Assembly (NCBI GenBank): GCA_004173185.1
Contig: SEFZ01000013.1
Location: forward strand, 62,001-126,000
Reading direction: 5' to 3'
DNA: 64,000 nt
Origin: Sphingomonadales bacterium
GTDB taxonomy: Bacteria > Pseudomonadota > Alphaproteobacteria > Sphingomonadales > Sphingomonadaceae
Numbering within the stretch: position 1 is the first letter of the stretch; every line of letters starts with the position of its first letter. The position numbers were made by a program, and so were the translations under genes. The notes beneath the pieces are model-generated. The model worked only from the letters and a program-made list of their open reading frames with translations, was not told the DNA's origin and searched no databases. Shown one piece after another: positions 26,786-36,337 of the stretch.

Positions 26786-29167
26786 TCAACCACGGATCGC
26801 CCGCTGCACTACTGCGCGCATCGCATTGAAGCGCTTCGAATCGAACGGGTAGACAAGGTGCGGTAGGAGCGCCGTGCGCCTCAGTTCGGCGCGCATGTGA
26901 TGCAGCTGGTTATGGTCCTGGCGGCGACGCGTCGCCTCTGCGAGCAAGGCCGAAGAGACCGCGACGGCAAGGTCTGCGACGAAGCTATTGTCTTGCGTCA
27001 GGGCGAGATTGCGACGAGGGAGCCGGCCGTTCGTTCCGACCGCGCGGAGCCATTCGAAGCGGGCAAGGAGTTGCTCGATCTGTGCGACCGGCAATCGATC
27101 CCGTGCGAAGACGTCGAGGCCGATGACTGATAGCATCGAAACGATCGTCCGAATCTCGGTCTGGATCAGGACATATTCCTCGCTCCCTAGCGGCGGGTCG
27201 GGGAGCTCGCTGGCCACAAGCACATCGACCCTCGGCGACAGGCTCGAGAGAACGCCCTCGTAGGCGTCCAGAAGATCAAACGCCTGCTGCTCTGCTGCCG
27301 GTTGCGCGAGCCCCGTGTCCCATTGGAACAGGAAGTCGATCTGCGCGAGATCGATCTCTTCGAGAGAGAAACGCTCGGGGACGATGTCGCACGGGTAGGG
27401 CCAATCGACCTTCTCCTCGCTGTAGATCCGCCGGCATTCATCCAAGAGTTCACTGGCGCGCGAAAGGTCGGCCCTGTGTCGGGCGAGGTGGCGACGCGCA
27501 ACCGCCTCGAAGAAGTTCGCCTCGCGGCCATGCGCGCCACCACGGGTCTCCGGATCACGTCGATACGCCGTTGTTCGCGCGAAAGCGGAGAGTCCCGCTG
27601 CCGGCTCCCAGTCACCTCGGGCGGCAAAGAATGCGGCGGATGCGAGGTAATAGGCATAGCGAGTGTGGTCCTCGGCGCGCTCGAGGCGACGGCTCTCCTT
27701 GTCATAGGCGCCGCGGTTGGGGACGCCCTCGAAGCCCCACAGCTTGAACTGCTCGATTGCGCCCGCAGCCTCTGGCCAGGCCTCGAAGCAGATGGGCGGC
27801 GAGGTGCGCGTGGGCTTCGGGCGATCGCGCGGGTTTCGGCGCAGGGCCAACTCGATCGCCACGTTGAAGCATTGACGCCAGGCGTTCGCTTCACTGTCGA
27901 CGACCGCTGTCTGGAGCTTCTCGATCGTCTGCTCGAGATCGCCCGTCGCCGCATGTTCCTTGAAGAGCTTCTCGACGTGCTCAAGCCCAAGCGCGAGGAA
28001 CAGCTGGCTTTCCTGAATGTCGGAAAGCTGGGACCAGCTCTTCTCGATCAGCCGCGCCGCCTCGGCGTCGCCGCCCTTCGGCTCCGCAGTCGTGTTGTCT
28101 GAGACTTGGGCTAGCAGCACATCCAGCCAATCGAGTATCGAGGCCGGCTCGTCGCTCGAGTTGGGCTTCGCGAGCGACGGCGGCCTGCCCACGCCAAGGC
28201 CTATGTCGTTTAGGAAGGCCGCCGGATGCCGGATGAACGCGTCGGCGAAACTGCAATCGAGATAGTCCACCCGCACCTGTTCGGCGGCAAGTAGGACATG
28301 CGAGTCGAGCGTGATGTAAAGCATTCGCTCATTCGAGTTCTCCTGATGCGCGAACATGTTGCGCAGCTGGATCTGGGCGAGCGCTTTCGCGTCCGAATCG
28401 CGGAGACCCGTGTTCGACTTGCCCTCCGCCTCGAGAGCATCCTCCCAATCGGACACCAGTTGTTTCTCAAGGTCACGATGCTCCGCCTGCCAGTCCGACA
28501 ACTGACGAGGCTTTGGCCCCAACGTCCGCACCGGGCGGGATCCGAGTTCGTCGATCTTGCCGTGGCGGAACAGGCGCTGAAGCCTCGAGAAACCTTCCTG
28601 ACGGCCGACCTTGTGACGGACCAGAGTGCGTAGCGGACCATTGACGCCTTCAAGATCCACTCCCGTCGGCTGAAGGTGCTCGAAGAGCGTCTGGACCGTT
28701 CGCGACATCATGTTCTCGAAGAGTGCGTCGGCTACGGCGAGCGTGTCGGGATCATCAAGAGAAGCGAAGTGAGTGAGCATCGTTTCCGCTTCGGACCAAA
28801 GGGCCGTAGGAAGGAAGAGCGGGCTGGTGCCGGTGAGGCTGAAACCGATGAACTGGGCGAGCGAGGCTCCGACCGTCAGATGATAGTGGAGCGGGTCCGT
28901 GCGGAAAACGGATCCAATATGCGGGACGGTGCGGCGGCTATCAGCGAAGTCAAAGCCGCTCTCCGCGCGGATCTTCGACTGGGCTAGCGTCCTCGTGATT
29001 GGCTGACCCATGAAATAGATGATGTTGGTGTCGATGGCGTAGTAGTGCCGCCGGCCCTTTTCCAATCGCTCCGCTTGGAGGTCGGCACGCCGGGCCGCCA
29101 ACTGCGGACGCAGCACGCTCACGTCGCCAAGAAGTTGGGACAGGCTCGGCTTCGGCACGGTCGCCAT
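26786..29167 (-). CDS. Large protein with PIN-nuclease-like N-terminus and helical-repeat C-terminus
   Basis: 793 residues from the ATG at 29167. The N-terminal 320 residues show a PIN-like order of acidic residues: YYAIDTNIIYF (Asp46), LWSEAETML (Glu126/128), GLRDSDAKALAQI (Asp257/259) and LYITLDSHVLLAA (Asp288). That would be a metal-dependent ribonuclease fold with a long insert. The remaining 450 residues look like TPR-type helical repeats (for example YAYYLASAAFFAARGDWEPA). It is the last of three genes whose ends overlap by 4 bases. I do not recognise the full protein; an RNase effector of a defence-type system is my inference. Confidence 0.65.
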   Translation of the reverse strand: MATVPKPSLSQLLGDVSVLRPQLAARRADLQAERLEKGRRHYYAIDTNIIYFMGQPITRTLAQSKIRAESGFDFADSRRTVPHIGSVFRTDPLHYHLTVGASLAQFIGFSLTGTSPLFLPTALWSEAETMLTHFASLDDPDTLAVADALFENMMSRTVQTLFEHLQPTGVDLEGVNGPLRTLVRHKVGRQEGFSRLQRLFRHGKIDELGSRPVRTLGPKPRQLSDWQAEHRDLEKQLVSDWEDALEAEGKSNTGLRDSDAKALAQIQLRNMFAHQENSNERMLYITLDSHVLLAAEQVRVDYLDCSFADAFIRHPAAFLNDIGLGVGRPPSLAKPNSSDEPASILDWLDVLLAQVSDNTTAEPKGGDAEAARLIEKSWSQLSDIQESQLFLALGLEHVEKLFKEHAATGDLEQTIEKLQTAVVDSEANAWRQCFNVAIELALRRNPRDRPKPTRTSPPICFEAWPEAAGAIEQFKLWGFEGVPNRGAYDKESRRLERAEDHTRYAYYLASAAFFAARGDWEPAAGLSAFARTTAYRRDPETRGGAHGREANFFEAVARRHLARHRADLSRASELLDECRRIYSEEKVDWPYPCDIVPERFSLEEIDLAQIDFLFQWDTGLAQPAAEQQAFDLLDAYEGVLSSLSPRVDVLVASELPDPPLGSEEYVLIQTEIRTIVSMLSVIGLDVFARDRLPVAQIEQLLARFEWLRAVGTNGRLPRRNLALTQDNSFVADLAVAVSSALLAEATRRRQDHNQLHHMRAELRRTALLPHLVYPFDSKRFNAMRAVVQRAIRG

Positions 29168-30138
29168 CAATTTTGACCCCGAAGCTCACGGACCAGCTGC
29201 ATATCGATGACCTGTCCCGTCCGGGACTGCTTGCTGGGAAGCGTGCTCCCCCAAGGCAGAGTTGTGTTCTGCTTCACCGTGGCGGAATCGCCGACGGGTG
29301 CGTCGAGGAGTGAAACGAGATTATAAAGGCCGTCGATGCTTCCCTCCAAAAGGGCAATGCTCTCAGTGGCAAGACGATTGACGCCCTCCTTTCGCACATA
29401 GTCGATGACGCGCTGCAACTCCTCCTCGCCGTAGGCCTTGATAATCGCACCGCGAACTTCTTCGGGCTCGACCTCGTCCGCTTGGGCGTCAGCGACGATC
29501 AGGTCGCCGAACAGAGCCGCCCAGTAGATCAGCTTGTCGGGCGACTTGAGCGCTAGATAGCGCAGCATGGTGAGGGCCTGTCCCCGTTCGAGAAGGGCCT
29601 CCTCGATCGAGTTGTCGTTGAGAAACGCCTCCAGACACAGGATCGATTCGGTATTTCCACGCGCCAGCTCGACGGCGGCCTGAAAGGCCTTTCGCCGCAC
29701 GCGGCCAGCGCTCTCGCTAAACTCGTCGATCGATGCACCGAGCCAAGGAAGGGCGCTCTGCAAGACATCAATCATCGGAGTGGCCGGAAGACGGCATCCT
29801 AGCAGAAGCACGATCTCCGCGAGCCGGAAGGTCGCCTCCTCCTTAAACTCCAGCTCAGACCACAGGATGGCCAGTCCCCGCTCGAAGGCAACGCGCGCGC
29901 GGGGTGGAAGGTCGAGGTAGACATCGCGCAGATCGGCTGCGACGTCGTTGTCGTTTCGACCGATGTAAAGTTCCGCGAATTCGAATGCGTCGGCCATGCG
30001 CATGCCCGAGGGCAAGTGGATATTGCCGAAGTAGGTGCCGATGCCGCCTTCGAGCCAGCCGGCAAAGTCCCGCGCGGAGAACCCGTAGATCTCATCAGCC
30101 AGCCTGCCCGTCATGGTGCGGTTCTCCGGATGCGTCAC
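29167..30138 (-). CDS. Unrecognised protein, middle gene of the PIN operon
   Basis: 323 residues from a GTG at 30138; another start is the ATG at residue 9. It is almost wholly helical and acidic, with repeated leucine-rich helices (VAFERGLAILWSELEFKEEA, LFGDLIVADAQADEVEPEE), suggesting a scaffold or sensor rather than an enzyme. There is no membrane segment. GTGA overlaps the stop of the upstream gene and ATGA overlaps the next, so all three products are translationally coupled and probably work as one complex. Confidence 0.6.
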   Translation of the reverse strand: MTHPENRTMTGRLADEIYGFSARDFAGWLEGGIGTYFGNIHLPSGMRMADAFEFAELYIGRNDNDVAADLRDVYLDLPPRARVAFERGLAILWSELEFKEEATFRLAEIVLLLGCRLPATPMIDVLQSALPWLGASIDEFSESAGRVRRKAFQAAVELARGNTESILCLEAFLNDNSIEEALLERGQALTMLRYLALKSPDKLIYWAALFGDLIVADAQADEVEPEEVRGAIIKAYGEEELQRVIDYVRKEGVNRLATESIALLEGSIDGLYNLVSLLDAPVGDSATVKQNTTLPWGSTLPSKQSRTGQVIDMQLVRELRGQN

Positions 30139-31103
30139 AGCTGGCGCACGGTCTGTGCAAACCCGACCGCGTCACGCGCGACAAGGCAACCTGCATAGTC
30201 CTCGTCAGTCGCCGCGGCCACACCGCGCGTTTCGCGGAGCCGACCGAGATAGTGATATGGAATGGTCTGCCCGCCTAGGTCATCGAGATGGATGCGCGCG
30301 CATACCCGCTCCGCCCCGCCTGACGCGAGGTTGCCTATCGTTTCGAAGCGAGCCAGATCAAGTGTCTGCCCCCACGCCTGCGGGAATGGCGGCGGGGTGT
30401 CCTCCGGCAAAACGAGAAAGCGTCGATGCCCACCTGCATCCGCGAACGTCGGACGCGCGCTTGCCACCAGATCGATCGCCGTGGCCGGTATGTGCATGGC
30501 GACCAGGTGCTGTCCCGAACCCCGGTGAACAAGACCGAGATGGTCGCGGGCGAAGTCAGCGGGATGGTCGCTCAGCTCCAGCTGCTGCTCGAATTCGGGT
30601 CGCGGAGTGATCCAGACGAGGGGGTAGCCCAGGACGAAATCGTGGCGGGGGGTGAAGCTGCCCCGCGGCACCCGCTTCAGGATTTCCAACAGCGCAGGAT
30701 CTGAACTGCCACCCATCGGTGAGAAGGGCAGTGGGACGTCGGCCTCAAGGGCGAGGGCATCTAAGGTGCCCCTGTCAATGTAGCGCTGCCAATGCTCGAC
30801 CGTCACAATGGTCGTATACCACTCGGGTCCATCCTCCAGCGGCGTGCACAGCGCCTGCAGCAGATGCGCAGAGCCAAGCCGGGCGGGCACCTCGCCTAGG
30901 CAAACCACCTCGAGTTCGACGAGATAGTCTGTGGCAGTCGCATCATTGCCGGGGAAGCGTCGTGCCAGGTTCCGTCGAACCTCCGACGCGACATCCGGCA
31001 ACAGGCTAACCGGATGCATGCCCAGGTCGCCGCCGTCACGGATGTTCGTCGCGATGATTTTGAGCTGAGGGTGACTTCGGAACAGTCGTCTGATGTTCGG
31101 CAT
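30135..31103 (-). CDS. Unrecognised protein, first gene of the PIN operon
   Basis: 322 residues from the ATG at 31103 (MPNIRRLFRSHPQLKII), preceded by GGGGGTAG. It has a mixed alpha-beta character with many prolines and histidines, including GSGQHLVAMHIPATAIDLV and DLGGQTIPYHYLGR. I see no nucleotide-binding motif and no signal peptide. The longer reading frame (to 31271) has no supporting start. It opens the three-gene operon; the promoter should lie in 31104-31250. Confidence 0.6.
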   Translation of the reverse strand: MPNIRRLFRSHPQLKIIATNIRDGGDLGMHPVSLLPDVASEVRRNLARRFPGNDATATDYLVELEVVCLGEVPARLGSAHLLQALCTPLEDGPEWYTTIVTVEHWQRYIDRGTLDALALEADVPLPFSPMGGSSDPALLEILKRVPRGSFTPRHDFVLGYPLVWITPRPEFEQQLELSDHPADFARDHLGLVHRGSGQHLVAMHIPATAIDLVASARPTFADAGGHRRFLVLPEDTPPPFPQAWGQTLDLARFETIGNLASGGAERVCARIHLDDLGGQTIPYHYLGRLRETRGVAAATDEDYAGCLVARDAVGFAQTVRQL

Positions 31104-31650
31104 GGCTACCCCCGGATTAACCAACCTATCGAGACAAAAACTGATGACAAGGGGAAAAGATAAAAGTCTCTGAAGAAGAAGAATACGGTCATTCCGGACG
31201 TATATGAGCCCCCTGACCAGTAATGCAGAACCGCGAGAGCGAGACTGTTGGCTACCTTGGCAGCTCCACAAGTTGAGCTTCGCTAGGAGACGGCCTCAGG
31301 TCCGGCGTCATTCCTGCTGCGATCCCTCCCGTCACTTCGCGACGGGTCTTCTGCGGAAGTCCGCGGCTCGTGCGCTAGGCCAAAAAGTGGCAGACTTGGC
31401 GACGGGGCCAACACCTCATAACCTTACAGAAATTGGTTATTCGTTTTTGAATTTGACCGAATAACCTTCGAAGAACACGATCAAGTCATGGACGAACCGT
31501 GCAGCGCGGGCCTGCTACAGCTTCAGCGGGCACGAGCCGTTACCAAGAAACACCAGAGCTGAGCCGACGATCGGGTCACGCTGCGGTCACAAAAGTGATC
31601 GCATCGCCCCGGCGAACGCAACGCCAGGCCACGGGTCTCTGGGAAAGAAC
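31104..31650. promoter_or_regulatory. Intergenic region between the PIN operon and the MFS gene, with paired ATAACC/GGTTAT sites
   Basis: No convincing gene is present here. At 31418-31440, ATAACC and GGTTAT flank 11 bases (inverted arms, LysR-box geometry). A second inverted pair, GGTTATTCG / CGAATAACC, spans 31435-31466. ATAACCTTCG at 31461-31470 matches the motif found upstream of other genes of the catabolic block. The MFS start lies about 180-230 bases beyond. I take these as binding sites for the LysR regulator encoded at 41236. Confidence 0.55.
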
Positions 31651-32985
31651 GTGGATAGGATGCTCAATGACCGGCCAAACTTGTCTACAGATGCGCCGCT
31701 AATGGGCACGCCATCTCGCTGGAAACATCGCTACACGGTCCTGCTGGTTCTGATCTTGGTCGAGACCATGGCCTACATGGACCGCAAGGCCGTATTCCTC
31801 CTCCTTCCGTTCATGGCTGACGAATTCCACATGAGCCCACTAGCGATGGGGCTGGTGTCGAGCATCTTCAGCACAGCCTATGTGATAGCCCAGATCCCAG
31901 GTGGACTCTTGAACGACAAGTTCGGCATTCACCGCGTCGGTTCGGTCGCCATCCTGTCCTGGTCGGTGTTCCTTGGGCTCACGGGAGCTGCCACGAACTA
32001 CGTCTATCTACTGCTCGCGCGGTTCGGGTTCGGCCTCGGCCACGGGGTCTATTTCCCGGCCAGCCTCTACAAGACACTGGCGATCTGGTTCCCGAAGAAG
32101 CAGCGGGCGACCGCGACCGCGTCCGTTTTCGCGTTCGCGAACGTAGGCAAGGCGCTGGCCGCCGCCGTGGTCCTCAGCATCGCTGCTACGTGGAACTGGC
32201 GGATCGCGTTTTTCGTCCTTGCCCTTCCGTGCGTTCTCCTCGCCGTTCTGTTCTGGAAATTGGTCCCCAACAATCCCGCCGAGAGCAAGAATATCTCCGC
32301 CGAGGAACTGGCGGAGCTCGAGGATGCTGACGAGCCCGAGACGACGGATCCCTCCGCTCCCAAGATGACCTTGCTCGAGATCCTGCGGCAGCCCAACGTC
32401 ATGAAGTGGTTCTCGATCCTCTTCACCTTCGAGATCATCGCGTGGGCTTTCCCGACCTGGCTTCCAATCTACTTGGTCAAGGAGCGCGGGTTCTCTACCT
32501 TCGACATGGGTTTCACGATCACGCTGGCCTCGCTTGCGGGTGCCGCAGGCGCAATGGCATGGGGGTGGCTCTCGGACCGCTTCTTCAGCAAAAGGCGCCA
32601 CCTGCTGATCATCGCCGCACAGCTGCTGGCCTCCGCGGCGGCCACTGCGATGCTTCTCGCCACAAGCCAGATGGCCGTGATGATCTCAGCGATCATCGCT
32701 ACGTTGGCAATCGCTGCCTTCTTCCCCGCCTTCTGGGCGATGCCGATGGTAGCGCTGTCGAAGAAATCGATGGGGTTGAGTAGCGGCGTCATCAACATGG
32801 GCGGACAGATTGCAGCGATCCTCGCTCCTGCGGTTACCGGTCTCGCCCTTCAGCTCAGCGCGAACGACTACAACTGGGCATTCGGCCTGCAGATCGGCGC
32901 CACGCTGCTGTCACTCCTTATCACCGTAATCGCTTTCCGGACCCGCACCAAACGCGACCAACCGACGGAGAAAGCGCCCGCGTGA
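31651..32985 (+). CDS. MFS transporter, anion:cation symporter-like
   Basis: 444 residues with about 12 membrane segments. The MFS signature GGLLNDKFGIHRVG lies in the loop after segment 2, and AWGWLSDRFFSKRRH is its counterpart after segment 8. The order resembles the anion:cation symporter group (sugar acids, organic anions). The start is a GTG at 31651 or an ATG at 31660. Context (TonB receptor, aminotransferase and lysine-type degradation genes) suggests it carries the amino-acid-derived substrate across the inner membrane. Confidence 0.88.
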   Translation: MDRMLNDRPNLSTDAPLMGTPSRWKHRYTVLLVLILVETMAYMDRKAVFLLLPFMADEFHMSPLAMGLVSSIFSTAYVIAQIPGGLLNDKFGIHRVGSVAILSWSVFLGLTGAATNYVYLLLARFGFGLGHGVYFPASLYKTLAIWFPKKQRATATASVFAFANVGKALAAAVVLSIAATWNWRIAFFVLALPCVLLAVLFWKLVPNNPAESKNISAEELAELEDADEPETTDPSAPKMTLLEILRQPNVMKWFSILFTFEIIAWAFPTWLPIYLVKERGFSTFDMGFTITLASLAGAAGAMAWGWLSDRFFSKRRHLLIIAAQLLASAAATAMLLATSQMAVMISAIIATLAIAAFFPAFWAMPMVALSKKSMGLSSGVINMGGQIAAILAPAVTGLALQLSANDYNWAFGLQIGATLLSLLITVIAFRTRTKRDQPTEKAPA

Positions 32986-33050
32986 ACGACCTCGGAGCAT
33001 TCTGTCGCACGGCCAAGGCGGGCACCGTCCATGAACCACGGCGAAAATTC

Positions 33051-33070
33051 ATAACTCCCTAGAATGATAT
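33051..33070 (+). promoter_or_regulatory. Shared catabolic-block motif upstream of the TonB receptor
   Basis: ATAACTCCCTAGAATG (first 16 bases) is nearly identical to the site before glutaryl-CoA dehydrogenase, ATAACTTCCTAGAATG. It lies about 110 bases before the receptor ATG, where a LysR activator would bind. Function is inferred from recurrence. Confidence 0.5.
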
Positions 33071-33175
33071 GCGCGAATCTCGGTCTTTGATCGAATTAAA
33101 GTTGTAACCGTAGGCTCACCTCCAGAACCCGCCGTGGAAAACCGCGAGGGACAGACAGCTTGAGGGGGGTAAATT

Positions 33176-36100
33176 ATGAACGTGCGTATGACGTCTTTTC
33201 GCCAGCGGAGCCTAATGCGGACGAGTTCGGTGGCTGCCCTGCTCCTCGGCATGGTCGCCGCGGCTCCCGCCTTCGCGCAGACCGCGACCCCGGAAGCACC
33301 TGCTGAAGAGTCGGAGGATGTGGCTCCTGCCCAAGACATCGTGGTGACTGGTTCGCGCATTGTCCGGGACGGCTACCAGGCTCCTACGCCAGTGTCGGTC
33401 CTTAGCGGTGACGCCCTCAACGCGATCGGGGCCACCAACATCGCGGACGCCGTCAACCGGCTTCCCGCCCTGAGCGGTAGCATCACCCCGCGGACCAGCA
33501 CGACCAGCATCACCTCCGGAGCGATCGGGGTCAATCAGCTCAACCTGCGCGGGCTCGGTTCGGGCCGCACGCTGGTGCTCCTCGACGGTAAGCGCATCAT
33601 CAACTCGTCCGCGACCCGAGGCTTCAGCGCCCCTGACGTAAACACTGTTCCCAATGCCCTCATCTCTAGAGTTGAAGTCGTAACCGGCGGTGCCTCGGCT
33701 GCGTATGGCTCCGATGCCATCACCGGCGTCGTCAACTTCGTCGTCGACCACAAGTTCACCGGGATCAAAGGCAGCATACAGGGTGGCGTAACCACCTACG
33801 GCGATGGCGGGAACTATCTCGGTTCGCTGGCCGTCGGTAAGGCATTCTCCGGTGGTCGGGGTCACATCCTACTGTCGGGCGAATACGCCCACAACAATGG
33901 CATCAAGGGGTCGCATCGACCGTGGAACGACGAGAGCGCAATCGTGGCCGTCAATCCGGCGCGCACCGCCACCAACGGTCTTCCGTTCTACATTCTGGCG
34001 CGCCAGGTTGGCGTCAATAACGCTACGCCGGGTGGTCTGATCACGGCGTCGCCCGCGAACGCGGCTACCGGAACCGCCGCCAATGCGCTGCGTGGAATCG
34101 TCTTTGGTCGGAATGGAACTCCGGGCATTTTCAACTTCGGGACTGTCGCCAGCAACAACGTCATGATCGGCGGCGACTGGCGCACCTCCCGCATCGACGA
34201 CACGGTCGATCTCGATCCCCGGCTGAACCGGATTTCGACCTACGGCCGTGTCAGCTACGAGGTGATCGACGGCATCGAACTCTATGGCGAGGGCCAGTGG
34301 TCGCGCACGACCTCCTCGAGCACCGCAACGCCCAACCGGCGCCTGGGCAACGTGACGATCCGGTCCGACAATCCCTTCATTCCCGACGCGGTTGCAGCCC
34401 GCGTGGCAGCGTTTGGCCTGACGAACTTCACGCTCGGCACAACCAATGGCGACATCGGGAACGTCGTCGTTGCCAACGAGCGCAAGTTGAGCCGCTGGGC
34501 CGTCGGCCTCGAGGGGCAGACCAGCCTGCTGGGGAGTGACTGGCGCTGGAACGGTTATTACCAATCAAGCCGGACGGATCTCTTCAGCTCCGGCGAGAAC
34601 GTTGGCTACACCGCCAATTACCTGCTGGCGGTGGACGCCGTGCGGTCGCCTGTCACTGGCGCGATTATCTGCCGCTCGACACTCACTAACCCGACCAATG
34701 GCTGCGTCCCATACAACGCCATGGGAACTGGTGTGAACTCGCCTGCGGCAATCGCGTATGTGACCGGCACAAGCCAGCGGCGCGAAACCCTGGACCAGGA
34801 TGTGGCCGCCTTCGACGTGCAAGGGTCTCCGTTCGCGACCTGGGCGGGAGACGTCACCGTCGCAGTCGGCATCGAGCACCGGCGCGAAGCGCTTGACGGC
34901 GTGGCCACCCCCATCGACGAGGCGAGCGGTTACTTCACTGGCAACTTCCGCGCCAGCCGCGGATCTTACAGTGTCACAGAGGGCTACCTCGAAACCGACA
35001 TTCCGCTGGCAAAGGATCAGAGCTGGGCCAAGTCGCTCAACATCAACGCTGCGGTCCGCGCGACCGACTATAGCACTTCCGGCTACGTCACGACGTGGAA
35101 GATCGGCGGGACATACGCACCAGTCGATGACATCCGCTTCCGGGTGACACGCTCGCGTGACATCAGGGCGCCCAACATCGGCGAGTTGTTCAGCGCCGGC
35201 CAGGCGACCTCAGGCACCGCCTTCACGGATCCGACAACGAACACCACCGTCAGCAGCGCATTCTCAGTGTCGGCTGGCAATGCGAACTTGAAGCCTGAGA
35301 AGGCCGACAGCCTCGGGTTCGGCGTGGTGCTGTCGCCACAGTTCGTCCCGGGCTTCCAAGCCTCGGTCGACTACTACGATGTGAAGATAAACGATGCGAT
35401 CGTGCCCGTCGGATCACAGAACGTCATTAACTTTTGCGCGGCCGGGCAAACCCAATACTGCCAGTTCGTGACTCGCGTGGGCGGCGTGATCACTGAGGTG
35501 CGCAACCTGCCGCAGAACGCGATCTCGCAAACGACGAAGGGCATCGATTTCGACGTCAGCTACACGCTGCCTCTTTCCAACGTTTCGTCCGGCCTGGGCG
35601 GCAGGTTGAACTTCCGGGGAATGGCTACCTACGTGGTCTCCCTGAAGACAGACAGCAACGGAGTGGTGCTGGACGGCGCTGGCGTGAACGGTTCGTGGGG
35701 CATGCTCAGTGTCTCAGCCCTGACCTCACCGAAGTTCCGTTCAACCTTCTCCACAACCTACAGCGATGACGTCCTCGACCTCACTGCCACCTGGCGTCAT
35801 GTGAGCGGCGGCAGCTACAACAGCACCTTCATCGAGTGCACCGCGTCGTGTCCGGCAGGAACCAACACCATCTCCGGCAACCGAATCAAAGCCGATGACC
35901 TGATCGATCTTGGGTTCGCGCTTCGACCGTTCAGCGACAGGAAGAGCATCGAATTCTTCGGCGTCGTCGACAACGTGTTCAACAAGGCTCCGCCCCTGAT
36001 CCACGGCGTCACCGCCGACGGATACTACCAGGGTCAGGCCAACTTCGCCTATGATCGCATCGGCCGGGCGTTCCGTGCCGGCCTGCGGATCAGGCTCTAG
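33176..36100 (+). CDS. TonB-dependent outer-membrane receptor
   Basis: 974 residues. A signal peptide ends near APAFAQ (residue 37). The TonB box region is DIVVTGSRI (about 57-65), followed by the plug domain with LNLRGLGSGRTLVLLDGKRI and VEVVTGGASAAYGSDAITGVVNFV, and a long beta-barrel ending in FRAGLRIRL with terminal Leu. Size and plug features match sphingomonad receptors of unknown substrate. The neighbouring genes point to a lysine-derived or opine-like compound. It is flanked by a regulatory motif and a strong terminator. Confidence 0.93.
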   Translation: MNVRMTSFRQRSLMRTSSVAALLLGMVAAAPAFAQTATPEAPAEESEDVAPAQDIVVTGSRIVRDGYQAPTPVSVLSGDALNAIGATNIADAVNRLPALSGSITPRTSTTSITSGAIGVNQLNLRGLGSGRTLVLLDGKRIINSSATRGFSAPDVNTVPNALISRVEVVTGGASAAYGSDAITGVVNFVVDHKFTGIKGSIQGGVTTYGDGGNYLGSLAVGKAFSGGRGHILLSGEYAHNNGIKGSHRPWNDESAIVAVNPARTATNGLPFYILARQVGVNNATPGGLITASPANAATGTAANALRGIVFGRNGTPGIFNFGTVASNNVMIGGDWRTSRIDDTVDLDPRLNRISTYGRVSYEVIDGIELYGEGQWSRTTSSSTATPNRRLGNVTIRSDNPFIPDAVAARVAAFGLTNFTLGTTNGDIGNVVVANERKLSRWAVGLEGQTSLLGSDWRWNGYYQSSRTDLFSSGENVGYTANYLLAVDAVRSPVTGAIICRSTLTNPTNGCVPYNAMGTGVNSPAAIAYVTGTSQRRETLDQDVAAFDVQGSPFATWAGDVTVAVGIEHRREALDGVATPIDEASGYFTGNFRASRGSYSVTEGYLETDIPLAKDQSWAKSLNINAAVRATDYSTSGYVTTWKIGGTYAPVDDIRFRVTRSRDIRAPNIGELFSAGQATSGTAFTDPTTNTTVSSAFSVSAGNANLKPEKADSLGFGVVLSPQFVPGFQASVDYYDVKINDAIVPVGSQNVINFCAAGQTQYCQFVTRVGGVITEVRNLPQNAISQTTKGIDFDVSYTLPLSNVSSGLGGRLNFRGMATYVVSLKTDSNGVVLDGAGVNGSWGMLSVSALTSPKFRSTFSTTYSDDVLDLTATWRHVSGGSYNSTFIECTASCPAGTNTISGNRIKADDLIDLGFALRPFSDRKSIEFFGVVDNVFNKAPPLIHGVTADGYYQGQANFAYDRIGRAFRAGLRIRL

Positions 36101-36106
36101 GACGTC

Positions 36107-36139
36107 GGCAGCGTCGGGCGAACATCGCCCGACGCTGCC
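36107..36139 (+). terminator. 14-bp hairpin after the TonB receptor
   Basis: GGCAGCGTCGGGCG, loop AACAT, CGCCCGACGCTGCC form a perfect 14-bp GC-rich hairpin 7 bases after the receptor stop. No T-run follows. It is the strongest hairpin I found in the window and probably separates receptor and aminotransferase transcripts. Confidence 0.7.
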
Positions 36140-36222
36140 CACCACCCGCTAACGATAGCGGCCAAAATTCAGCGAGCCGAAGTCTCAGCCTCCGCCCCGA
36201 CACTTCGGCTTCCGCTTAGATC

Positions 36223-36242
36223 ATAACCTTCCGGCATACCGG
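36223..36242 (+). promoter_or_regulatory. Shared catabolic-block motif upstream of the aminotransferase
   Basis: ATAACCTTCCGGCATACC lies about 95 bases before the aminotransferase ATG. It closely matches the minus-strand site before the 2Fe-2S gene (ATAACCTAGCGGCATG). Confidence 0.45.
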
Positions 36243-36337
36243 CTTCTCGCGTTCACATTGATGCGCATGAACCGCCCCTGATAATGAGGCTCCGTGCTCA
36301 CGGAGCACGTCACGGCAGAAAATCGGGGTGGAGAGTA

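Noticed and set aside
27302..28102. Plus-strand frame opposite the PIN-like gene
   Set aside because: It is antisense to a well-formed 793-residue gene whose ends couple to its neighbours.
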